Shown: one piece after another, positions 1 to 5,234 of the stretch
Layout of the letters: each line of letters starts with the position of its first letter
Position numbering within the stretch: the stretch's first letter is position 1
Origin: Pseudomonadales bacterium
Lineage (GTDB): Bacteria; Pseudomonadota; Gammaproteobacteria; Pseudomonadales; Azotimanducaceae
DNA: 7,937 bases
Direction of reading: 5' to 3'
Assembly (NCBI GenBank): GCA_029244465.1
Contig: JAQWQN010000056.1
Span: 1 to 7,937 of the forward strand
The notes under the pieces: generated by a model
Seen by the model: the letters and a program-made list of their open reading frames with translations, nothing else
The model's database searches: none
Told to the model about the DNA's origin: nothing
Made by a program: the position numbers and the translations under genes

Positions 1-763
1 AGAACTACAAGACATCGCTTCTCTGCGGACTTGGACCAGACGCTTAATGCGTGCTAACGAAGTGAATCCTGACCCAAACACAGCCATGGTCGTCTGCTCC
101 ACTGCACTCCTGGGCTTGAATGCACGCAATCGGACAGGCAAGGGCCAACGCATCTTAATAGATATGTTTGGCGCAAACGCATATGCAAATCACGATGATT
201 TTCTCGCCTACCCCGGCAAGCCAGATCGAACGATGCCGGACGAAGGCTTACACGGACTCCACCCGACTTATCGCCTATACCCAACTGCGGAAGACCAATG
301 GCTATTCTTAGCCATCCCAGAAGAAAAAGAGAAAAGACACTTTGTGCAACTCTTAAGCGAACTAAGGATCGATGTCGATTTTGCGATTCTAAACAAGAAT
401 GACGACACAACCGTCCACCATCTGAGTGAGCTCTTCACCCGCAAAAGTGCAGATTTCTGGGAAGCGCAGCTTGCTACTCAAGGCGTCGGCTGCGTCCGTG
501 CGGACAGGTATAGCCCAATCGAATTTTGGTGGCACGACCCGCAAGTTCAAGCGCTGAACTTAACTCAGCCCACTGAGCATCCGACATGGGGCGCATACAA
601 TCGACACGGTGCTAATGTCACATTTGACGGTCACCAAGCAAAGCTAAAACCACCGCCCACCGCAGGTCAACATATTGATGAGCTTCTCTCAGAGATCGGC
701 TACAGCAAAGACGCCATTACCAAACTCTTCGCTAACGGCGTCATTTGGCGCGAAGTAAACTAG
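1..763 (+). CDS. Class III CoA-transferase (CaiB/BaiF family), C-terminal part, 5' end outside window
   Basis: The frame is open to the left edge (first full codon at position 2), so the ATG at 47 is probably internal and about 253 residues are visible. Family members move CoA between a donor thioester and a free carboxylic acid in the cytoplasm through an aspartyl-CoA mixed anhydride. The run DPNTAM at 71-88, followed 19 residues after its Asp by AR and then RTGKGQ, aligns with the family block that carries the catalytic Asp. The Asp at 71-73 is therefore the likely nucleophile (inference by alignment from memory). Further family marks are the segment FGANAYANHDDFLAYPGKP, then GLH-x4-YRLYPT with W-LFLA, and a C-terminal GYS-x6-LFANGVI. 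The ANAYANHDDF form resembles the second half of the long tandem CaiB proteins, so the whole gene may be about 800 codons, but a single-domain protein of about 400 is possible. It ends convergently on the thiolase-like gene. Confidence 0.9.
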   Translation, partial: ELQDIASLRTWTRRLMRANEVNPDPNTAMVVCSTALLGLNARNRTGKGQRILIDMFGANAYANHDDFLAYPGKPDRTMPDEGLHGLHPTYRLYPTAEDQWLFLAIPEEKEKRHFVQLLSELRIDVDFAILNKNDDTTVHHLSELFTRKSADFWEAQLATQGVGCVRADRYSPIEFWWHDPQVQALNLTQPTEHPTWGAYNRHGANVTFDGHQAKLKPPPTAGQHIDELLSEIGYSKDAITKLFANGVIWREVN

Positions 764-2229
764 TCCTGAAACCCCGCGAGCTCACTGGCCTCGAGACGCA
801 CACGACGCCCGCAGAATTCGCTCTCGGTCATTGCCTGCATCAACTCCGCATCGTGCGTATTCACCCAAGTACGCTCTCCACCCGAGGTTAAGCAAGCCAC
901 ATGCCCGACCGTGGGCCCCTCGCTTCCATACATTACGGTATAGGACTCGATGACAGCATCGCCACTGTGTTCGGCAATACATTCCCGTGATGGCAAGCTA
1001 TCTATTCTGGCCTGTACGTTGTCTACCACAAAGTGATTCCGCGGCGGTTCACTCGAATAAACGCCATGCACGTGTTTATACAGATTGCCGCCATTAGCCG
1101 TGACCAGGGCCCGGCCGCCATTTTCTCGCAACAATTCCACGGTGCGTGCAATTGAGTGCATGACATAGTTATTCAGTGGGCCGCCGCCAAACGTTAAACC
1201 GCCGGTTACGGTCAGATCTTGTTGCTCACTAAGCCCATACTCATACGCTGCTACTTGAACAGCAGATGGAAAGCAGCTGTACAAATCAACATAGTCCAAA
1301 TCAGACGCGTTGCAGTGAGCCAGCTCCAGCAAACGCTCGCCCACAAAACGAATACCGGGCGATGTGTAAAAGTTATCACGCACAGAGGCGGAAAAATGGT
1401 CATACCCGGCTACACCTGCCACTGGATAAACCCACTTGGCTTCATCAATACCCAGCGATCGAGCATGCTCACTGGTCGTCATAATCAGCGCCGCTCCCAT
1501 GTTTACTGACATGTTAGCATTCATGAATTTCGTGTAGGGAAAACTGACCGGGCGATTAACGTCAGACGGGGTCGTAATCTCTTCAGAAGACATATTGTGC
1601 TGTACCCACGCGTTGGGGTTACGTTGGCCTACATTGTTGAACCGCGCCCAAAGCGCACCTACGCGCTCGCGATGCGCAGCGAGACTCTCACCACGATGGT
1701 AGCGCAATGCATTGTCATACATGGGATAGATTTGAATCGCCTGACGAATGCCTTTCGCAATTTCGAAATCGTGGTGCTCCGCTGCTTGACGAGCACCAAT
1801 GACGCGATCGTATGAGCCCGGCGTTTCTGTGTAAGGCAACTTGAGACCGAGTTTTCTCGCCTTCATCGCCGAGTTACCATCCTCCGCACCTGTGATCACA
1901 ACCAAGTCCAGTTTACCTTCAGCTACTTCTAGGGCTGTCTGATTGATGACCGCCTGATTTTGATTGCCCCCGATAAGCGTACCGACCGTCTCCGCTTGGT
2001 GCGCGCCCAACTGGCTTGCGATCCACTTTGCGGGATTTTTATAACCCCAGATGCCCCGAACAACCCTTACAGATTGTGTTTTTCTGAGCAGGCCGGGGAT
2101 ACCCGCATCTTCTGCTGCCGCTCTAATTGCTTGTAACATCATGACAATCGGCTCCTTGGCTTCATCAAGATGTTCTATGCGATTAAGCACTTGGCCGACG
2201 CCGACCAATATTGGTGTCTTAGCATTCAT
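760..2229 (-). CDS. Thiolase-like protein, TLP1 type, with C-terminal beta-barrel domain; no catalytic Cys
   Basis: The protein has 489 residues, starting MNAKTPILVGVGQ. This start is preferred over an in-frame ATG 48 codons upstream (2373) because the family begins with such a strand and GGGGA lies 4 bases before it. The N-terminal part is a thiolase fold: ITGAED at 112-117, YSCFPSAVQ at 317-325, a Gly-rich GGLTFGGGPLNNY at 343-355 and NGGNLYKHVHGVYS at 379-392. From about 420 it matches the extra domain of Mycobacterium smegmatis TLP1 (GDAVIESYTVMY and the stretch that follows), a six-stranded barrel rather than an SCP2 domain. At the place of the thiolase nucleophile (CxSG) the protein reads GGNQNQ at 87-92, putting Asn89 where Cys should be. 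TLP1 itself is reported to be inactive in the thiolase reaction. Thiolytic cleavage is therefore unlikely, although automatic annotation would say acetyl-CoA acetyltransferase. The role is unknown, probably binding or processing an acyl-CoA in the same pathway as its neighbours. Confidence 0.9.
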   Translation of the reverse strand: MNAKTPILVGVGQVLNRIEHLDEAKEPIVMMLQAIRAAAEDAGIPGLLRKTQSVRVVRGIWGYKNPAKWIASQLGAHQAETVGTLIGGNQNQAVINQTALEVAEGKLDLVVITGAEDGNSAMKARKLGLKLPYTETPGSYDRVIGARQAAEHHDFEIAKGIRQAIQIYPMYDNALRYHRGESLAAHRERVGALWARFNNVGQRNPNAWVQHNMSSEEITTPSDVNRPVSFPYTKFMNANMSVNMGAALIMTTSEHARSLGIDEAKWVYPVAGVAGYDHFSASVRDNFYTSPGIRFVGERLLELAHCNASDLDYVDLYSCFPSAVQVAAYEYGLSEQQDLTVTGGLTFGGGPLNNYVMHSIARTVELLRENGGRALVTANGGNLYKHVHGVYSSEPPRNHFVVDNVQARIDSLPSRECIAEHSGDAVIESYTVMYGSEGPTVGHVACLTSGGERTWVNTHDAELMQAMTESEFCGRRVRLEASELAGFQD

Positions 2230-2233
2230 TGCA

Positions 2234-2238
2234 TCCCC
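2234..2238 (-). promoter_or_regulatory. Ribosome binding site deciding the start of the thiolase-like gene
   Basis: On the minus strand GGGGA ends 4 bases (TGCA) before the ATG at 2229. It is a moderate Shine-Dalgarno match with somewhat short spacing. It favours the 489-residue form over the longer frame opening at 2373, whose extra residues resemble no thiolase N-terminus. Confidence 0.5.
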
Positions 2239-2263
2239 GAGCGGTGACTCGGCCCCTTCGTTG

Positions 2264-2386
2264 TTAAGTAATCTTTGACGATACCATTCCAAACAAAATA
2301 GCGGGATAGATGACAACAAAGACGGCGCCTGTCCACGCGGCAACGACAGACCATATACACAACGCAACGGCAACGATTGGCGCCAC
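2264..2386 (-). CDS. Possible small membrane protein or gene remnant (about 40 residues)
   Basis: The frame would start at GTG 2386-2384 and stop with TAA at 2266-2264. A TAA lies four codons before the GTG, so it cannot extend further upstream. After VAPIVAVAL and CIWSVVAAW it continues with TGAVFVVIYPAILFGMV and ends SSKIT. That is about 34 consecutive mostly hydrophobic residues, enough for one long or two short membrane spans, with a short charged tail. The opposite strand over the same bases reads as strongly polar, which argues that the hydrophobic reading is the biological one if either is. There is no clear ribosome binding site and no family is recognised. It could be the tail of a frameshifted transporter gene. 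Its 3' end lies 35 bases before the thiolase-like start on the same strand. Confidence 0.2.
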   Translation of the reverse strand: MAPIVAVALCIWSVVAAWTGAVFVVIYPAILFGMVSSKIT

Positions 2387-2458
2387 TGACGACGTTTATC
2401 CAGCGAATCGGTTACCTCGGACCAAACTGCATTATTACCGGGTCAGTCATTAGCTTCG

Positions 2459-2794
2459 ATGAACTTGCTCGATATACCATCCCCTCCGGAGACACCTTTT
2501 TACCCCCAAGTACCGATTACCTGGCCAATTTGGCTTGCACTGCTCGCCTTTGTAGCAGGAACGGTGGGATTGGATGGCATTATTGGCGGAGCGGGGCAAT
2601 CGAGGGCTTTAAATTGGGCGCTATACATGACTGGCTCAGGGCGCTGCAAACTCACATCAGCATTATATTTAGCGATTCAAAGCGGCGTATCCATTTGGCT
2701 ACAGGCGAAGCAGATGGATCAGCGCATCAAACCCAACCCACTGATTCAAGCCGGACCGCGGCTCATTTTCATATTTGAAGCGGTGATGACCTGA
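2459..2794 (+). CDS. Possible hydrophobic ORF or remnant, unrecognised (111 residues)
   Basis: It begins MNLLDIPSPPETP, then has a likely membrane span from WPIWLALLAFVAG through a Gly-rich turn GLDGIIGGAG, and a second hydrophobic stretch SALYLAIQSGVSIWL. The rest is polar. There is no Shine-Dalgarno before the ATG, and the codon third positions show no clear preference. It would stand alone on the plus strand between two minus-strand genes. I do not recognise a family. It may be chance, a remnant, or a lineage-specific membrane protein. Confidence 0.15.
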   Translation: MNLLDIPSPPETPFYPQVPITWPIWLALLAFVAGTVGLDGIIGGAGQSRALNWALYMTGSGRCKLTSALYLAIQSGVSIWLQAKQMDQRIKPNPLIQAGPRLIFIFEAVMT

Positions 2795-2820
2795 TTCGTC
2801 TTCTAGTTCATCACTTTCCA

Positions 2821-2854
2821 GCAGTAACAGCCCGCAATACGCGAACTGCACTGC
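2821..2854 (-). other. Imperfect hairpin just after the crotonase gene
   Basis: GCAGT at 2821-2825 pairs with ACTGC at 2850-2854, and CAG at 2828-2830 with CTG at 2846-2848. An asymmetric bulge (AA opposite C) separates the two stems, and the loop is 15 bases. It begins 8 bases past the crotonase stop on the minus strand. No T-run follows, so it could be a 3'-end stabiliser or a weak attenuator rather than a classical terminator. Confidence 0.25.
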
Positions 2855-2862
2855 CGTTTGGG

Positions 2863-3696
2863 TTACTCAGTAACTCGTTTGAAGTTTGGCGGCCGTCGCT
2901 CAACAAATGAGGCAACGCCTTCCTTAAAGTCATCTTGTTTCAATGAATCAGCCATGAGCGAATTGCTCTCTTTCATCGCGTCACCTAGAGACATATTCAG
3001 ATGCCGGTAAACTTGGGCTTTCATGGTTTTTATCGACTGGGGAGCCGCTGTTTCCGCGAGCATCTTGATGTAGTCGCTTGCCTGACTCCGAGATGTGCCT
3101 TGCTCGCACAACCGATCGGCCAAGCCTAACCGCTCAGCCTCGTCGCCCGTGAACTTACGACCGCTCCACAACAGATCCAACGCCTTCGCTGGGCCCAGCA
3201 GGCGCGGCAGTATCCAGCTGCTACCGTGTTCCGCGATCAGCCCGCGATTAACAAATGCAGTTGTAAATTTTGCCTGCTGCTCGACAAAACGCATATCGCA
3301 CAAACAGGCAAAGACAAATCCCAATCCGGCACACGGGCCATTGATCGCCGCAATGAGTGGTTTGCGAATACTTAAAAAGTAAGAAAAGGTAACCTCAAAG
3401 TCGCTGCCCATGTCTGGGTTCCCAGGGTTTGCCTCCAGATGGCTCAAATCGTCCCGTTGTCCACCGCCGTCACCCGTTGCGGTCGCTTGCAAACCCCCAA
3501 TATCAGCGCCCGCACTAAAACCACGCCCTTCGCCAGTTAAAACAATACCAACGACTTTATCGTCTGTTTCCGCTGCTTCAAGCGCATGACGAAGTTCCGC
3601 CTGCATACGTCCGGTAATCGCATTCAGCGCTTCCGGACGATTGAGTGAAATGACCGCAACCGGGTCCGTAACTTCATATTTGATGTGCTCGTACAT
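2863..3696 (-). CDS. Enoyl-CoA hydratase/isomerase family protein (crotonase fold)
   Basis: The protein has 277 residues, a normal length, with a strong AGGAGG site before the ATG. The crotonase fold binds acyl-CoA and stabilises a thioester enolate through an oxyanion hole. Visible marks are LNRPEALNAI at 18-27, the first oxyanion segment FSAGADI at 60-66, the second at NGPCAGLG 119-126, and the CoA-side block LPRLLGPAKALDLLWSGR at 163-180. The two glutamates of true hydratases (rat Glu144 and Glu164) align with Val128 and Phe148. Instead Glu156, in GLIAEHGSS, sits where PaaG-type isomerases carry their single acidic residue. Double-bond isomerisation or another enolate reaction is therefore likelier than hydration (inference from alignment). 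A Gly/Asp-rich insertion at about 67-97 lengthens the loop after the first oxyanion segment. It lies on the same strand as the thiolase-like gene but is separated from it by the long gap, and is divergent from the lyase gene. Confidence 0.92.
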   Translation of the reverse strand: MYEHIKYEVTDPVAVISLNRPEALNAITGRMQAELRHALEAAETDDKVVGIVLTGEGRGFSAGADIGGLQATATGDGGGQRDDLSHLEANPGNPDMGSDFEVTFSYFLSIRKPLIAAINGPCAGLGFVFACLCDMRFVEQQAKFTTAFVNRGLIAEHGSSWILPRLLGPAKALDLLWSGRKFTGDEAERLGLADRLCEQGTSRSQASDYIKMLAETAAPQSIKTMKAQVYRHLNMSLGDAMKESNSLMADSLKQDDFKEGVASFVERRPPNFKRVTE

Positions 3697-3701
3697 CCCT
3701 T

Positions 3702-3707
3702 CCTCCT
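3702..3707 (-). promoter_or_regulatory. Strong ribosome binding site of the crotonase gene
   Basis: A perfect AGGAGG on the minus strand lies 5 bases (AAGGG) before the ATG at 3696. It fixes the start of the crotonase gene and is the best Shine-Dalgarno match in the window. Confidence 0.8.
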
Positions 3708-3786
3708 CAAGTAGGTTTTACCAAAGTCTAACAACCCAGCTTTCATAGCTAGGCAACTACGTTAACTCAACTCTATTCCGCCTGCC

Positions 3787-3816
3787 AAACTAGACGTACA
3801 AATCTTACGCTGTCAA
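3787..3816 (-). promoter_or_regulatory. Candidate sigma-70 type promoter for the crotonase gene
   Basis: On the minus strand a perfect TTGACA (3816-3811) is followed after 18 bases by TAGTTT (3792-3787), which matches the -10 consensus at only three of six positions. It lies about 90 bases before the start codon. The -35 box is good and the -10 box poor, so the call is tentative. No convincing promoter was found for the plus-strand lyase gene in the same region. Confidence 0.3.
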
Positions 3817-3824
3817 ACAAGGAC

Positions 3825-3849
3825 TGACGGGGGGCCTTGCCCCCTGTTA
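3825..3849. repeat. GC-rich perfect hairpin in the divergent intergenic region
   Basis: GGGGGC at 3830-3835 pairs with GCCCCC at 3839-3844 around a three-base CTT loop. The stem can grow to 11 bp (3825-3835 with 3839-3849) by counting two G-T pairs. It lies 51 bases before the lyase start and about 130 bases before the crotonase start. No T-run follows on either strand, so it is not a standard terminator. It may be a 5'-leader structure of the lyase mRNA or a protein-binding palindrome. Confidence 0.5.
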
Positions 3850-3886
3850 TCGGGAAACAGTAAGCTTGACCCAACAATGGGACAGA

Positions 3887-3892
3887 AAGGGA
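3887..3892 (+). promoter_or_regulatory. Ribosome binding site of the lyase gene
   Basis: The purine run AAGGGA lies 7 bases before the ATG at 3900, a usual spacing for a partial Shine-Dalgarno match. Confidence 0.5.
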
Positions 3893-3899
3893 AAACACC

Positions 3900-4997
3900 A
3901 TGTCAGATCTAATTCCAAAATCGGTCAATATTTTTGATGACACCATGCGTGAAGGGCTACAGATCGAGAGCCCAGACATTTCGGTTGATGACAAGCTGCG
4001 TCTCTTGAATGCCGTTAGCGAGATGGGGGCTAAAACCGTCACCATCGGTTCGTTCGCTCACCCTAAGTGGACGCCGTCCATGGCCTGTATCGACGAGATC
4101 GCCGATCGCTTCGTGCCTAAGCCCGGAGTGACCTACACCGCAGCGGTTTTCAATAAAAGAGGGTACGACCGCGCCGACGGCTACTATCCAAAAATTGACG
4201 TGCGCCAGAAACGCTATGCGACGCATGTTGAACTATGCGATACCTTCGCCCGTCGCAACTACAACCGGACTCAGGCGGAAATGCTTGCCCAAACAGATGC
4301 TTCAGTTCAGGGCGCGGCGGAAGCGGGTGCAGAAGCTGGTAGTGTTGCATTAGGTAACCCGTTTGGCTCCAATTTCGAAGGCGCGTTTGCGCTCGACCAA
4401 CGTATGGACCTTATGGATCTGATGGTTAGCAAGTGGGCCGCAGTCGGCATTCCTGTGAAACGAGTTTCTTTCTTAGATGCGATGGGCTGGAACATGCCAC
4501 ATACCGTGCGAGAGACAATTCTCGCCATCCGCGACAAGTACCCGGAGGTCGAGACCTACCATATGCACCTGCACAATACCCGCGGCACCACCATGGCCAG
4601 CTTCTATGAAGCATTGACGCTCGGAGCGACAGATTTCGACACATCGCTGGGCGGCATGGGTGGTTGTCCATATTGTGGCAATGGTCGTGCAGCCGGACAT
4701 GTTCCGACAGAAGATTTTGTTCACCTCTGCCACGAGATGGGTATCGAAACGGGCTACGACTTAGACAAGGTCATCGCAGCAGCTCGCATTGCGGAAGAAG
4801 TCGTCGGACATCCACTTTGGGGACATGTGTCTAAAGCGGGACCCAATCCACACAAAGCGGCCGTCTATCCAGCAGACATGCCTTTCGTCGAATCCCTCGA
4901 GGAAGCAGCGCACTTTTGCGACGGACCACAGGTTTACGAAGGTCAAATCTCTCCCTGGCGCGACGGCGATGCGCTTACACGGGCGAGCCAAATCTGA
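3900..4997 (+). CDS. HMG-CoA lyase-like protein (DRE-TIM metallolyase family)
   Basis: The protein has 365 residues, longer than the roughly 300 of bacterial HMG-CoA lyase. The family is a metal-dependent TIM barrel that makes or breaks carbon-carbon bonds of 3-hydroxy-acyl or 2-oxo acids. Near the N-terminus DDTMREGLQIE (13-23) is the DRE motif, with Glu18 at the metal-binding Asp position, as in homocitrate synthases (LREGEQ). HMHLHNTRG at 221-229 gives the two metal-binding histidines, His223 and His225. GGMGGCPYCGNGRAAGH at 251-267 with PTED matches the HMG-CoA lyase signature: Cys256 aligns with the catalytic loop Cys266 of the human enzyme. The metal-ligand Asn of that signature (GN-x2-TED) is replaced by His267. 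Substrate is thus uncertain: a 3-hydroxy-3-methylglutaryl-type CoA ester or another branched hydroxyacyl-CoA, giving acetyl-CoA or pyruvate-like products. The gene stands alone on the plus strand, with a probable terminator after it. Confidence 0.88.
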   Translation: MSDLIPKSVNIFDDTMREGLQIESPDISVDDKLRLLNAVSEMGAKTVTIGSFAHPKWTPSMACIDEIADRFVPKPGVTYTAAVFNKRGYDRADGYYPKIDVRQKRYATHVELCDTFARRNYNRTQAEMLAQTDASVQGAAEAGAEAGSVALGNPFGSNFEGAFALDQRMDLMDLMVSKWAAVGIPVKRVSFLDAMGWNMPHTVRETILAIRDKYPEVETYHMHLHNTRGTTMASFYEALTLGATDFDTSLGGMGGCPYCGNGRAAGHVPTEDFVHLCHEMGIETGYDLDKVIAAARIAEEVVGHPLWGHVSKAGPNPHKAAVYPADMPFVESLEEAAHFCDGPQVYEGQISPWRDGDALTRASQI

Positions 4998-5018
4998 CCA
5001 AACCAGCCTCGTCACGTT

Positions 5019-5063
5019 AGGCTGTGCACTACGAATCGGTCGGATTGCACAGCTTCTTCCTCT
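5019..5063 (+). terminator. Probable terminator of the lyase gene
   Basis: GCTGTGCA at 5021-5028 is the exact reverse complement of TGCACAGC at 5046-5053. One G-T and one A-T pair extend the stem outward to 5019 and 5055. The loop is 17 bases. The 3' side runs into a pyrimidine-rich tract, TTCTTCCTCTTC. It starts 22 bases after the lyase stop codon. The long loop and the lack of a pure T-run make it a moderate candidate. The remainder of the convergent spacer up to 5234 shows nothing else. Confidence 0.45.
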
Positions 5064-5234
5064 TCAGCCACACGCCCAGTTCGCTCGCGACTGAGGGTTG
5101 CTCGTATACAAGTGCCTTCGGCGCTCAAATCGCCGCTAACATTAAGACTCGATACTCATCATTCAGCACACAAGCAAGCTCGAGAAACACCGCCCAAACG
5201 ACGTTGTCACGAAATCGAGCCTTCTGAGCAGCGT

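Larger units (their letters stand above)
2230..2862. other. Gap of about 630 bp without a recognisable gene; short hydrophobic frames on both strands
   Basis: This stretch separates the thiolase-like gene from the crotonase gene, both on the minus strand. No frame reads as a known family. It holds: a minus-strand frame at 2386-2264 (GTG start, about 40 residues, almost wholly hydrophobic); a plus-strand frame at 2459-2794 (111 residues, two hydrophobic stretches near residues 20-46 and 67-81, no Shine-Dalgarno, open upstream only to a stop at 2387); and a minus-strand frame at 2851-2699 (GTG start, about 50 residues, rich in acidic residues). None has a convincing start signal. Possible readings are decayed membrane-protein genes, one or two small genuine membrane proteins, or an untranslated region. 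I cannot choose between these. Confidence 0.5.

Noticed and set aside
2230..2373. A 48-codon N-terminal extension of the thiolase-like gene from the ATG at 2373
   Set aside because: The extra residues do not resemble a thiolase N-terminus, the family begins at MNAKTPILVGVGQ, and a Shine-Dalgarno-like GGGGA precedes the inner ATG.
2377..2778. A 133-codon plus-strand frame
   Set aside because: It has a mixed composition without any family feature, overlaps the slightly more protein-like frame starting at 2459, and has no ribosome binding site.
5054..5234. A small RNA or tRNA in the convergent spacer
   Set aside because: No cloverleaf, no promoter-like pair and no conserved motif could be found beyond the terminator-like hairpin.
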